This document shows positions 1 to 7,619 of a stretch of DNA of 47,289 bases, piece after piece. The position numbers were made by a program, and so were the translations under genes. The number at the start of each line of letters is the position of its first letter. The stretch's first letter is position 1. Source of the stretch: Iodobacter sp. (GTDB lineage: Bacteria > Pseudomonadota > Gammaproteobacteria > Burkholderiales > Chitinibacteraceae); NCBI RefSeq assembly GCF_025352645.1, contig NZ_JANXSO010000164.1, positions 1-47,289 of the forward strand, read 5' to 3'. The notes below the pieces were generated by a model. It was given only the letters and a program-made list of their open reading frames with translations, was not told the origin of the DNA and made no database searches.

Positions 1-3
1 TCG

Positions 4-198
4 CTATTTGGCAGAAATGCAGTATCGATTTAATCGGCGTTTTGATTTGTGCGCCCTAATTCCACGAATGCTACATGCATTACTCATAGCTAAGCCTTGC
101 CCGCGTGGGAGATTAACTGAGCAAGAGACATAATCAGGAAACTTAATATATATTCTGCTGTTAGTCAGCGCTTTATTGCTTGTGCGTTTTCTTGTCAT
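4..198 (-). pseudogene. Truncated start of a phage tyrosine integrase
   Basis: The ATG at 198 overlaps the stop of the DUF4224 gene (ATGA), the usual arrangement for a DUF4224-integrase pair. The first eleven residues, MTRKRTSNKAL, look like the start of a phage tyrosine recombinase. After that no integrase character is visible: the frame continues with unrelated sequence and stops after 64 codons. The break lies between about 140 and 168. Just beyond it, 118-139 matches 41288-41309 at 21 of 22 bases, so an inserted or recombined repeat may have removed the rest of the gene. A complete integrase would be expected to run left of the window and to act on the tRNA-Pro att site. The integrase reading rests on a short N-terminus plus context, so it is moderate to weak. 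Confidence 0.45.
118..139. repeat. 22-bp repeat shared with 41288-41309
   Basis: This stretch is identical at 21 of 22 positions to 41288-41309, which lies in a gene-free stretch on the host side of attR. It sits exactly where the integrase reading frame stops making sense. It may be the end of a dispersed element or a recombination scar; the element itself is not recognised. Confidence 0.5.
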
Positions 199-428
199 GA
201 TTTTCTTAACTGAACTTGCGGACGTTTAACTTCTGTAGGCATTGTAGCTAGAAGGCCATAGCGTTTTTGTAATAAAGCGCTATATACATCTTGATTAATA
301 ATGGGGCCTTTTGTATCGCAAGAAATATCAACCAATAAATGTTCTTTAAACCATTTTACTTGTGCTCCTTTTTGATGTTTACCAGTTAGCTCTACGAGTT
401 CTTCTTTATTAATTCTGATGCTGCCCAT
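195..428 (-). CDS. DUF4224 family phage protein
   Basis: A 77-residue protein when started at the ATG at 428, which has GGAG about nine bases upstream. The pattern KEELVELTGKHQKGAQVKWF followed by a conserved hydrophobic core is typical of DUF4224, a small family encoded directly before phage integrases. Its biochemical role is not established; proximity to integrases suggests a helper in integration or excision. It overlaps the upstream gene by 20 bases and the integrase remnant by an ATGA junction, so it is part of the leftward early operon. Confidence 0.7.
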   Translation of the reverse strand: MGSIRINKEELVELTGKHQKGAQVKWFKEHLLVDISCDTKGPIINQDVYSALLQKRYGLLATMPTEVKRPQVQLRKS

Positions 429-633
429 TTTTTGGCTCCGGTATTGGCCCAACGAATTCAAAAGCCGCCATGCCATAAGTTAATCGTTTTGGATTAGCGA
501 TATACATAATTCCCCAGCGTTGTATTGGGTTTGATCGCCACCAATACCACCCGCTTTGATCAAGCTCTGTATGCCTTTTGCTATTACAATTTTCGGTTGG
601 CTCTCTTTGGAGTGGGCTTTTAAACTTATCCAT
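409..633 (-). CDS. Small hypothetical phage protein, tryptophan-rich
   Basis: A 74-residue protein started at the ATG at 633; an in-frame TTG lies six codons upstream. It contains a GWYWWR segment and ends with a FEFVGPI-type motif, features seen in small phage early proteins of unknown role. Overlaps with the genes on both sides (8 bases upstream, 20 bases downstream) favour it over the competing frame at 480-704, which has a basic, low-complexity composition. No function can be assigned. Confidence 0.5.
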   Translation of the reverse strand: MDKFKSPLQREPTENCNSKRHTELDQSGWYWWRSNPIQRWGIMYIANPKRLTYGMAAFEFVGPIPEPKNGQHQN

Positions 634-883
634 AATGTGTATGGCCTGCAATTTGTTTGGCTTTTAGTCGCCTGGCGTTTTGTTCTTGCCAGTCTTTGGC
701 GCATTCACTGCAGCAAAACACGGCATCATTGGCGGCCTCTGCACTGCACCAGCGGCATTCGCCATTTGGGGGAGGTGTTTTGTCCTGGCTAAGCTTGGCA
801 TTTGCAAAATGATTGGCAATTGCATTACTGCGGATCATTTCAGCTACGTCACTAGCTCTGTCGATTGAATCACTCACTGACAA
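626..883 (-). CDS. Small zinc-ribbon-like phage protein
   Basis: An 85-residue protein with two closely spaced cysteine pairs, CRWC and, 14 residues on, CSEC, followed by a basic helix (NARRLKAKQ). This resembles small phage zinc-finger proteins that may bind DNA or RNA polymerase, but no family is recognised with certainty. It overlaps the exonuclease gene by 14 bases and the next small gene by 8, consistent with coupled translation in the early operon. Confidence 0.6.
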   Translation of the reverse strand: MSVSDSIDRASDVAEMIRSNAIANHFANAKLSQDKTPPPNGECRWCSAEAANDAVFCCSECAKDWQEQNARRLKAKQIAGHTHYG

Positions 884-1415
884 ACTCCTTATTTAGGCGC
901 CAGCTGGCCAAGCCTTGCCAAACTGTTTTTAACGCTAGGGTATCTGCTAAGGCGCGGTGGGCTTCGCTATTCCAAACGTGATTAAAGTGTTCTGCTGCAA
1001 AGCTTAGTTTTTGCCTTTTCCAGTTATTACGCTTTGAGTCCCATAAGCCGTTATATTCGGCAAAGCTTTCCATTGCGCATTCGATTTCTATGTATGTGCC
1101 AATACCTTGAATCATTGGCGGCATAAATGCCCAGTCATATGCCGCGTTGTAAATTACAACTTCATCTGTTGCATGCTCGACAATTAAATTTAAAATTATC
1201 CATTGCAACTCATCCATACTGGGGGCGTCGGCGACCATTTCCGGGCTAATCCCATGGATCGCCTGGGCTTCTGGCCACTCAGTTTTATTGAGTGGTTTAA
1301 CCAGGGTATTGATCAAGACATTGCCATCTTCATCAACAATTGCGACTTCTAGGATTTCATCCTTACCGTCGCTGTTTAGCCCGGTTGTTTCGAGGTCAAG
1401 AAATAAAGTTTTCAT
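870..1415 (-). CDS. DnaQ-like 3'-5' exonuclease
   Basis: A 181-residue DEDD-superfamily exonuclease. Motif I is FLDLETTGL near residues 5-13, with the D and E that bind the catalytic metals; the segment YNAAYDWAF (about 94-102) supplies the motif II aspartate; HRALADTLAL near 158-167 supplies the histidine and final aspartate of motif III (DEDDh type). The length fits a stand-alone proofreading-type domain. In a P2-like early operon it could trim or protect phage DNA ends or degrade host DNA; that role is inferred. It starts within the last codons of the upstream 81-residue gene. Confidence 0.85.
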   Translation of the reverse strand: MKTLFLDLETTGLNSDGKDEILEVAIVDEDGNVLINTLVKPLNKTEWPEAQAIHGISPEMVADAPSMDELQWIILNLIVEHATDEVVIYNAAYDWAFMPPMIQGIGTYIEIECAMESFAEYNGLWDSKRNNWKRQKLSFAAEHFNHVWNSEAHRALADTLALKTVWQGLASWRLNKEFVSE

Positions 1416-1657
1416 GCGTTTTTCTCTTCCATTTCCATTTCGAACATAAATGCAGCATCAATCAGCGTATCAGCCGCGTGATCTTTCCCTGACAAGGCTT
1501 CAGATAAATGGATCAGTGCTGTAACGCGATTTGATGTATCAAGATAGCCAGACGCTTTTTTAATAATGGCGATTGCTTTTATTACGGCTTTTACTTGTTC
1601 TGAAGCGCCACAACCGGCTAATCGCTTAGCCATGCTTTCCATTGTTTCAATTTCCAT
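1412..1657 (-). CDS. Hypothetical early phage protein
   Basis: An 81-residue, probably all-helical acidic protein (it ends FMFEMEMEEKNA). It lies 33 bases downstream of the gpA gene and overlaps the exonuclease start by four bases, so it belongs to the replication operon. No motif is recognised. Confidence 0.6.
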   Translation of the reverse strand: MEIETMESMAKRLAGCGASEQVKAVIKAIAIIKKASGYLDTSNRVTALIHLSEALSGKDHAADTLIDAAFMFEMEMEEKNA

Positions 1658-1690
1658 TTTTATTTCCTTCCGTTATCAATAAGACGTGAT

Positions 1691-3619
1691 TTACCAGCTG
1701 GCATCCATCAGCCAGGCCTCTGGCGCGTTTTTGTCTGCTACTGCGGTGATTTCTACTTCCCAATTGCTCTTACGCTCAAAAGGGCGGAACTCCATACGGC
1801 CAATGCTGTTCTTTACCCAAACACCATCAGGCACATAAGGCGGAATATCTTTTTTGTAGGCCGCATCTTCGATACGGAAAGCATCTGTAAGCCTCTGAAT
1901 TTCGGCTTTATGTTCAGGGGTTGAACAGTTATTTACACAAGTCCAAGTGCTCGCGGCTTCGCCGCTGCGCTGAGAATCAACGGCCAAGTCAAAACCATAA
2001 CCTGACTGATCCATCACCTTACCCAGTGACTTATCCGTGCCCCAGCTCACTTCCCATTCATGTAGTTTGGTCTGGACGCGCTCGATCACCTCGCCATTTG
2101 CCGCGCGGACGACCACTGCGGCAGCGATGCTGCGTGGCTCGCCGTATTTATTCAGCGGCTTCACCAGCTCACCGGTGATTTCATCGGGTACCAGCACATG
2201 CTCATAGCCAATCTTGTAGCCACTTTTTAAACGTTTAAACGCCTTGGCAAAGGCTGCCCAATCGCCCGCATCTGCGGCCGCATGAAACTCGTTCAGGATC
2301 AGCATGTTTTCCTGGGCAAAAAGATCAGCACGGCGCAGATTGCGCCAGATGGTCACCGGTGGCTGGCCCAGCGTTTGAAACTGGCGAATGCGGTTTACAC
2401 TCGCCCAAGCGCGTACCAGCTCGGCAGCCATCGGCGCGGAATAGCCAGAGTCATAGTCAATATCCATATGCGCGCCATCGATGTTTTTGCACAGGTATTT
2501 GGCGATGTAGCCCACTGCGCTGCCCTTGCGTGGATCGATGTTTTCCACGGTAAAGCGGTGCTCATCTGCGCCCACTTCGTCGCCGTCTTCTTCCAGCGCT
2601 TTGGCTTTAAACAGCGCCAACATCAAATCAGCACGCTCTGGCTCGCACCACAGCAGCAAATGCCAGTGTGGTGTGCCGTCGGCGTGTGGCTCAACGACGC
2701 GAATACCAAACGGGGTTAAATTGCGGTGCTTCCATAGGGCGCGTAAATTAGCCCATACCTTGCACAAATATTGATGGGTATCGCGCGGCGATGGCTCGCC
2801 AAAGGCTTTATATTTCTTGCTGCAAGCGTGGTATTTGGAGGGAGCGGTTAAGGTAATAAAGTAGCTATTCATGCCCCACTCATTGCCCATTTCTTCCATG
2901 CCGCGCACGCGCGTCATCAGCTCTTTACGGCGCAATACCGGGTTAGAAACGCCACGCAGGCTTAAATCAGCAACTGATGCTTCATAGCCAATTTCATTGG
3001 TAGCAATTGCGTTTTGCAGTGCTTTTTGGTTGTTCTCATGGCGGATGCGGATGCGCAGCGCGGTTGCTGCTGTCACGTAAGGGTCATGCTGCTTACCTAC
3101 ATCGCCCAAACGGATATGCGCGTGCTCCACGGTAAATGTTACCGCCCGTTTTAGACGGCCACGCCACCATTTAGGGTCACACAGGCGTTTGCTTAACGCT
3201 TCCAGCTGTTCAGAGTCCATACCGCTTAAATCCAGCTCCAGCCCGTGATCGGCCGCAATATTAATCGCCTCCAACATAAAGAAAGGTCGCATAAGTGCGT
3301 CGTCCTTACGCCCTGCCTTGGCTTTACTCACTACGTCACCGCATAGTTGCGCCGCTTTCTTGGCGATATCGGCCAGCTCGATGTCATCACACTCGATAGG
3401 CAGCAGGCTGGCGCGTAATTTATTGGCAAACTTGCGTACAAAATCATTGGCGTTTGGCACTGCAGCCAGGCCAGCTGCTTTGCTTAATTTGCGCCATTTA
3501 CTGCGCAAGCTGTGCTTTAGCTGATCGGGGATGCCGATGAGCATCTTTTCAACATTGGCCGCTTCCTGGCGCGCCTGTTGTGCGTGTATTTTTTGATGCC
3601 ATTGGCTTTGGGCGATCAT
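1691..3619 (-). CDS. A: Rolling-circle replication initiator, P2 gpA-like
   Basis: A 642-residue HUH endonuclease of the P2 gpA family. It nicks one strand at the phage origin and stays joined to the 5' end through tyrosine while host helicase and polymerase replicate. Visible motifs: TLTAPS (motif I, about 256-261), GTPHWHLLLW with the metal-binding histidines H318 and H320, and YIAKYLCKN with the paired catalytic tyrosines Y371 and Y375. The N-terminal ~230 residues and the C-terminus are the usual flanking regions, and the length is a little below P2 gpA. It overlaps the upstream 154-residue gene by one base. In P2 the origin lies within this gene; it is not pinpointed here. Confidence 0.93.
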   Translation of the reverse strand: MIAQSQWHQKIHAQQARQEAANVEKMLIGIPDQLKHSLRSKWRKLSKAAGLAAVPNANDFVRKFANKLRASLLPIECDDIELADIAKKAAQLCGDVVSKAKAGRKDDALMRPFFMLEAINIAADHGLELDLSGMDSEQLEALSKRLCDPKWWRGRLKRAVTFTVEHAHIRLGDVGKQHDPYVTAATALRIRIRHENNQKALQNAIATNEIGYEASVADLSLRGVSNPVLRRKELMTRVRGMEEMGNEWGMNSYFITLTAPSKYHACSKKYKAFGEPSPRDTHQYLCKVWANLRALWKHRNLTPFGIRVVEPHADGTPHWHLLLWCEPERADLMLALFKAKALEEDGDEVGADEHRFTVENIDPRKGSAVGYIAKYLCKNIDGAHMDIDYDSGYSAPMAAELVRAWASVNRIRQFQTLGQPPVTIWRNLRRADLFAQENMLILNEFHAAADAGDWAAFAKAFKRLKSGYKIGYEHVLVPDEITGELVKPLNKYGEPRSIAAAVVVRAANGEVIERVQTKLHEWEVSWGTDKSLGKVMDQSGYGFDLAVDSQRSGEAASTWTCVNNCSTPEHKAEIQRLTDAFRIEDAAYKKDIPPYVPDGVWVKNSIGRMEFRPFERKSNWEVEITAVADKNAPEAWLMDASW

Positions 3620-4083
3620 TACGCGGCCCTCCTGTCTTCGCCGCGCACCGCTTGCGCTGGGCGCAGAGCTTTCATCCGGGCGGCAGTATCAATATCAAAG
3701 CGCCGGTTCAGTTCGGCCAGCGCACCGCCGTTGCTGTTTAATAAATGCATCAGCGGGGCCATGCTTAAGTTGTCTATTTCTCTAAAGCCAATCGCCATCA
3801 ACAGTGGTCTGATATCCGCGTTAAATTCCAAAACCTTGGCTTGTAATTGGGCGAGGATGGCGCGGTTATCCGCGCTTAAAGGGATATCCGCCTTCTTTTC
3901 CAACTTAGGGATGTTTTCCGCGTGCGCCGGTGCCCAAGTCGCTGGCGCTGAATGCTTAGCAAACGTACTTACCTGCGCCATCAGCGTTTCACGCACAGAT
4001 AGCGTAATTTTTTCTGCATGGCAGCGTTTAGGGTCGGCGTGGTTAGCTGTTGCAACGGGGCTAAGTTGGGCAAGAGCGCTCAT
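3619..4083 (-). CDS. Hypothetical protein between the two initiator genes
   Basis: A 154-residue protein with a flexible alanine- and proline-rich N-terminal half and a helical, leucine-rich C-terminal half (about 70-140). No family is recognised. It sits between the degenerate initiator copy (three bases away) and gpA (one-base overlap), so all three should be made from one message and may work together in replication control. The function is unknown. Confidence 0.65.
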   Translation of the reverse strand: MSALAQLSPVATANHADPKRCHAEKITLSVRETLMAQVSTFAKHSAPATWAPAHAENIPKLEKKADIPLSADNRAILAQLQAKVLEFNADIRPLLMAIGFREIDNLSMAPLMHLLNSNGGALAELNRRFDIDTAARMKALRPAQAVRGEDRRAA

Positions 4084-4086
4084 GGC

Positions 4087-4647
4087 TTAACTCCCAATCA
4101 CTTGAAATTGGCTAATGCGATGCAGTTTGGACCAAGCGTCCACTAAGGCTTGATCTTGTGTTTCAAAGGTCTGCCGGTATTGGCCGGCCACTTTGAGCAA
4201 ATAGCCCTCTGCTGGTGCGGCATCACACACGTTAAAAAGCCCATGCTTATCCACGACCAACGCCTTAAGCACCGCGCGGTGGAACAGCTCAATCATTTCC
4301 TCTGCATCTTTAGCTGGGCACCAAAGATACAGCGTCCAAACCGGGGTACCGCCAGCAGATGGGCGCACCAGCCGAATGCCTTGCACCGCGATATTTCGCT
4401 TTAGCCAGCTTCGGCAGGTGCGGGCAAAAATATTCTTTAGAAACTGCTGGGTGTTCCATGGCGATGGCGCACCAAATAACTCAAACTCCGGGTGATCCGG
4501 ATAAAAGAACGGTGGCGCTTTCAGCTGCACGAAAAAACCCGCCAATCCTTCACTTACGGCGCATTGCTCCATTTCCCTCACCCACGCCACAAATAAGTCA
4601 CGTTTTTTCGTGCGCTGTATCCTGGCTTTTATCTCGGCAATATTCAT
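4087..4647 (-). CDS. Catalytically degenerate paralogue of the gpA initiator domain
   Basis: A 186-residue protein that aligns with the HUH nuclease domain of gpA (its residues about 230-419). A gap-free stretch runs from LFGAPSPWNTQQFL to LYLWC against AFGEPSPRDTHQYL to LLLWC, and both copies share the ending RI(S/R)QFQ. The catalytic residues are changed: the metal-binding HWH is V103-W-T105, motif I TLTAP is QLKAP, and of the two tyrosines only Y149 remains (the second is V153). It should therefore be unable to nick DNA, yet the reading frame is open and it sits first in the replication block. It could bind the origin or gpA as a regulator, or be a decaying duplicate. Confidence 0.8.
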   Translation of the reverse strand: MNIAEIKARIQRTKKRDLFVAWVREMEQCAVSEGLAGFFVQLKAPPFFYPDHPEFELFGAPSPWNTQQFLKNIFARTCRSWLKRNIAVQGIRLVRPSAGGTPVWTLYLWCPAKDAEEMIELFHRAVLKALVVDKHGLFNVCDAAPAEGYLLKVAGQYRQTFETQDQALVDAWSKLHRISQFQVIGS

Positions 4648-4725
4648 TTACGGCTCCAAAAGGCAAAGCGGTGCCCTTAAGCCCGTTTAAGGGCTTTTTC
4701 TGGGCGTGGATTTATGGGTTAGGGC

Positions 4726-4974
4726 TTAGAGCGTTAGGCTGAGCTGATCTTTAGCGCCATCATTGGCGGCAGCAGGGCGCTCAGCAAAGGTATGAATAGC
4801 CATATTGCGCGAAAGCACAATATCGAAATGCTCGGTAATTTCGCCGGTAAAGTAGCTGTGGCGACCACAGTTTCTGCATACCAGCTTGGCTTTTTTCAGC
4901 AGAGGGCCGAATTCTTCGCTGGTGCGAGTGGATGTCTTACCGCCACATGTAGGACAAAGAATCTCTAAAGCCAT
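4726..4974 (-). CDS. ogr: Ogr/Delta-type zinc-finger late activator
   Basis: An 82-residue protein with the Ogr/Delta pattern: CPTCGGKTSTRTS near the start and CRNCG about 20 residues later, giving a four-cysteine zinc site with the family's RTS segment. In P2 and P4 such proteins bind TGT-N-ACA sites upstream of late promoters and recruit host RNA polymerase through its alpha subunit. Matching sites occur here before gpO, gpV and gpFI. In P2 ogr follows gene D; here it is in the early operon, upstream of the replication genes, so its timing may differ. Confidence 0.85.
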   Translation of the reverse strand: MALEILCPTCGGKTSTRTSEEFGPLLKKAKLVCRNCGRHSYFTGEITEHFDIVLSRNMAIHTFAERPAAANDGAKDQLSLTL

Positions 4975-5080
4975 TATTACATCCCTCTGATACTATGTTT
5001 TTAAGCGCTTGCTTATGCTTGAAAGCAAATTGTTACTTGTGTAATGGTATTTCTTGCCTTACGCTTACTTCCATTACGTT

Positions 5081-5281
5081 TTATTGCTTGCTGGGTTCTT
5101 CTACATGAACGCCCATCGCTTTCATGCCTGCCAGCACATAAACCCGCGCCAGCGCACCCCATCCCATACATTCTTTTTCTGCCATGTACTTCAAGACGTC
5201 CACTTCATGCTTATACATACGCAAAGCAATTTGGTTTTTTTCTACACCTTTGGCTGTGATTTTGTAGCCGGTCTTTTTCAT
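5081..5281 (-). CDS. Small ribbon-helix-helix-like regulator (Cox/Cro position)
   Basis: A 66-residue basic protein whose middle (NQIALRMYKHEVDVLKYM, then a hydrophobic second helix) fits a ribbon-helix-helix DNA-binding fold: a strand followed by two helices. It is the first gene of the leftward early operon and is divergent from the tandem-HTH regulator, the place where P2-like phages encode Cox or Cro. It may repress the lysogeny promoter or direct excision. The assignment comes from pattern and location; no close family is recognised. Confidence 0.6.
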   Translation of the reverse strand: MKKTGYKITAKGVEKNQIALRMYKHEVDVLKYMAEKECMGWGALARVYVLAGMKAMGVHVEEPSKQ

Positions 5282-5312
5282 ACTCTGATCTCATGTTACA
5301 TGCGATAAAATG

Positions 5313-5325
5313 GGCCATAATGGCC
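5313..5325. promoter_or_regulatory. Palindrome in the divergent early control region
   Basis: GGCCATAATGGCC is a perfect 13-bp palindrome (6-bp arms, one central base), 32 bases upstream of the leftward operon's first start codon. A looser inverted pair, GTCAC/GTGAC, lies at 5391-5408. Both are plausible operators for the two divergent regulators. Confidence 0.45.
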
Positions 5326-5421
5326 GCTTCTAGAGGCGTACAAGTTTTATCCTAAAGCACAGCTAGCTTTGTTCAGAAAGCTGGTTTCTTGTCACCTCGT
5401 TACGTGACTGAATTGGATTAT

Positions 5422-5439
5422 GTATCAATATATTGATAC
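5422..5439. promoter_or_regulatory. 18-bp perfect palindrome, probable repressor operator
   Basis: GTATCAATATATTGATAC is perfectly self-complementary and ends 13 bases before the regulator's start codon at 5453. Its position over the likely leader of the regulator gene suggests autoregulation. It also argues against the upstream in-frame ATG at 5420 being the real start. Confidence 0.6.
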
Positions 5440-5452
5440 GTGCAAGGGTTTT

Positions 5453-6292
5453 ATGGATCAAAAAATTGATATTGGTCTGCGAATTGCAGAAGAGAGAAAC
5501 CGTCTTGGTATGAACCAAGCCGATTTTGGTCGATCTGGTGGAGTATCCAAAGGATCGCAATTACTCTATGAGAAAGGAAATGGCGCACCAAATACGGATT
5601 ACTTGGCAGCTATTGCCAAAATTGGCGCTGATATCCAGTACATCATCATGGGGGGTCGCTCATCGTCTACCCCCGTTACCCCTAGTGACGGAGTTTTCGC
5701 TGATTTCTCCTTAGTGGAGTTAGGCCGCCCGCTGGATGAGCTGCGCCCTATTGGTGATCGCCTGCGTGAGTTACGCATGGAGCAAGGCTTATCGCAAGCC
5801 GATGTGGCAGCGCTGGCTGAGGAAGGCGGGGCCAAAGGCAGCACCCGCCACCTGCAAGCCATGTATGAAAACGCGCTGCAAATGCCAGATCAAGCCTATT
5901 TAACCGCCCTGGCCTTTGCGGGCTGGGATGTGTATTACATCGTCAACGGCGTGCGCAGCCCCAAGCCGCTGAAATTTCATGCGGGCATGAGCAGCCAGGA
6001 AAGCGATGATCTGCGTGTGAGTGATTACGTGCCTGAAGAACTCAAGCCGCTGTTTGATTCGTTTATTGATCTGTGGATGTGCCGCACGCTGGACCCGGCC
6101 ATGCTGCAAACTTGGGTAAAAATGGCAGACCAGATGAACCCAAGAAAAACCCGAACCCCGGCACCGCTGCCCGCTGGGGAGCGAGTAGAAAAAGCCAATG
6201 CCGCGCTGCAACAGCATAAGCAAGAGCTGGCCGTATCGGGGCAAGCTGGCAAAATCGATATGGGGGTGTTTAGTCGCAAGCCCGGTAAATAA
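5453..6292 (+). CDS. Tandem helix-turn-helix (XRE) regulator, probable lysogeny repressor
   Basis: A 279-residue protein started at the ATG at 5453 (AAGGG five bases upstream). It contains two Cro/C1-type HTH domains in series: one at about 5-65 (RIAEERNRLGMNQADFGRSG) and one at about 100-160 (RLRELRMEQGLSQADVAALA), each followed by a segment ending YYIV or YIIM. The C-terminal 100 residues are helical, with no LexA/C1 protease motif, so SOS self-cleavage is unlikely. It is divergent from the early operon and preceded by an 18-bp palindrome, which suits a phage immunity repressor. Two HTH units in one chain could bind both half-sites of the palindrome. Confidence 0.75.
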   Translation: MDQKIDIGLRIAEERNRLGMNQADFGRSGGVSKGSQLLYEKGNGAPNTDYLAAIAKIGADIQYIIMGGRSSSTPVTPSDGVFADFSLVELGRPLDELRPIGDRLRELRMEQGLSQADVAALAEEGGAKGSTRHLQAMYENALQMPDQAYLTALAFAGWDVYYIVNGVRSPKPLKFHAGMSSQESDDLRVSDYVPEELKPLFDSFIDLWMCRTLDPAMLQTWVKMADQMNPRKTRTPAPLPAGERVEKANAALQQHKQELAVSGQAGKIDMGVFSRKPGK

Positions 6293-6322
6293 CTTAGCGT
6301 ATTGATAATTAAAGATAATTTC

Positions 6323-6348
6323 GGCCGCTTTATTAAGCGGCCATTTTT
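6323..6348 (+). terminator. Intrinsic terminator after the tandem-HTH regulator
   Basis: GGCCGCTT and AAGCGGCC pair around a four-base loop, followed by a short T run. It closes the regulator's transcript. Confidence 0.7.
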
Positions 6349-6409
6349 ACGGGTGCTGTTAAGGATTTGCTAATGTTACACTTGTATTTTTGTATGGTTT
6401 GAGAAAGAA

Positions 6410-7567
6410 ATGAAAAAGATTATTAAATGGGCTTGTTTTGGTTTTTTAGGTATTACCTTTCTAATTTTGTTTTTTTCTGCGTCGAGTAACTGGGGAAGGT
6501 TGCTTTTTGTCGCTGAGACTGCATGTGTGATTTTCGTTTACCGCAAACTGGTTCAGCATTGGGTTACTAAAGGGTGGTCTGCATTCGTTTCGCAATCTTC
6601 CAGTGTGACCATATGTTATGTGGTGTGGTGCATCGTTGGATCTTTTAATATAGGAAGCTCTTTAAAGTCAGATAAGCCTGCTGAGCAAGTGGCAAGTGCA
6701 AGTGAGGCCGCTGCGATTGCGCCATCAAATAGCCAGGCTAAAAAAGCTGATGATCATTATCTGGTCGGTGTAGCTAAGCCTTATACCGTGGCAAAAGATG
6801 ATGATGGTCAAGACAACAGAAAAGCCAAGTTTCATATTGTGGCGCCTGATGCGATAAGCAAAGCAGACCGGGCTGCAACTGTAAAAAAAGCAGCCATGGA
6901 GCTTGCGCCCGGGAAGCTGGTCAAGGTTGTTTTTTTAGCGTTTGATCAATCTGGAGTTGGGTCTGGCAATAACTTGGCATCTGCCAATTATTTTGCAGAT
7001 GGTTGTGGATTTTCTGGCCGTGAATGTGACGGGAAGGAATGGGAAATTCAGGCGACTGATTCACAAGTAAGCGCCGAACAGCTGACTATTTCGCGGGAAT
7101 GGGAAAACAATAAAAAACGGTTTATTGATAAAACGGGCAATATTGATGAGCAGAAGCTAACTCGTTTTCTGGCCAAAAAACTAGGCACTACTCCTGAAAA
7201 AATAAGCCTGCCATTTATTAGCGAGCTAACGCCGATGAATGCTTATTCTTCAGCAGATGATGAAGCCGCAGCGAAGACTCGCATGGCAGAAAAAGCTAAA
7301 GCTCTTGAGGCTAGAAAAAAGTCGATTGAGGCCCAGTTTAGCCCGTGGGATGGTGCGCATCGTGGCCTTGAGCGCGTGATCAAAGAAAAAATGAATGATC
7401 CAAGCAGCTATGAACATAGCGCTACCCGATATTTTGATATGGGGGATTATTTAATTATAAATACCGAATATCGGGGTAAGAATTCTTACGGTGGCGTGGT
7501 AAAAGGATTCACTAAAGCTAAGGTAGGGTTAGATGGTGAGGTTATAGAGATTCTTGAGTCTCGCTAA
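6410..7567 (+). CDS. Membrane-anchored hypothetical protein (lysogenic-conversion cargo)
   Basis: A 385-residue protein with hydrophobic segments at about 6-24, 30-45 and 62-82, then a long soluble region. The middle (about 118-200) has a pattern of basic residues and short strands (TVAKDDDGQDNRKAKFHIVAP, cut here) that recalls DUF4875-like domains. The C-terminus (about 305-385) has a DPSSYEH motif and YRGKNSYGG, a segment seen at the ends of several bacterial envelope proteins. Neither match is secure. It stands alone between two terminators in the accessory block, so it is probably expressed from the prophage. Confidence 0.6.
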   Translation: MKKIIKWACFGFLGITFLILFFSASSNWGRLLFVAETACVIFVYRKLVQHWVTKGWSAFVSQSSSVTICYVVWCIVGSFNIGSSLKSDKPAEQVASASEAAAIAPSNSQAKKADDHYLVGVAKPYTVAKDDDGQDNRKAKFHIVAPDAISKADRAATVKKAAMELAPGKLVKVVFLAFDQSGVGSGNNLASANYFADGCGFSGRECDGKEWEIQATDSQVSAEQLTISREWENNKKRFIDKTGNIDEQKLTRFLAKKLGTTPEKISLPFISELTPMNAYSSADDEAAAKTRMAEKAKALEARKKSIEAQFSPWDGAHRGLERVIKEKMNDPSSYEHSATRYFDMGDYLIINTEYRGKNSYGGVVKGFTKAKVGLDGEVIEILESR

Positions 7568-7573
7568 TGAAAG

Positions 7574-7605
7574 CAAAAACGGCGGCCAGATGGTCGCCGT
7601 TTTTG
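7574..7605. terminator. Shared-loop terminator hairpin, copy 1
   Basis: A long stem (CAAAAACGGCG with its complement) closes around the core GGCCAGATGGTC and works in both directions. Near-identical hairpins occur at 8358-8396, 9830-9859 and 12089-12110. It lies between the convergent membrane-protein gene and the first toxin-antitoxin pair. Confidence 0.8.
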
Positions 7606-7619
7606 TTGGATGAGCAGGA

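Noticed and set aside
480-704. 74-codon frame on the minus strand
   Set aside because: Overlaps two better candidates in other frames, has a basic low-complexity composition and no clear ribosome site.
1921-2774. Open frames on the plus strand across gpA (1921-2178, 2282-2719, 2526-2774)
   Set aside because: They lie wholly inside the well-supported gpA gene on the opposite strand and have no recognisable protein character.
3578-4090. 170-codon frame on the plus strand
   Set aside because: Mirror of the 154-residue early gene; serine/alanine-rich composition typical of antisense frames.
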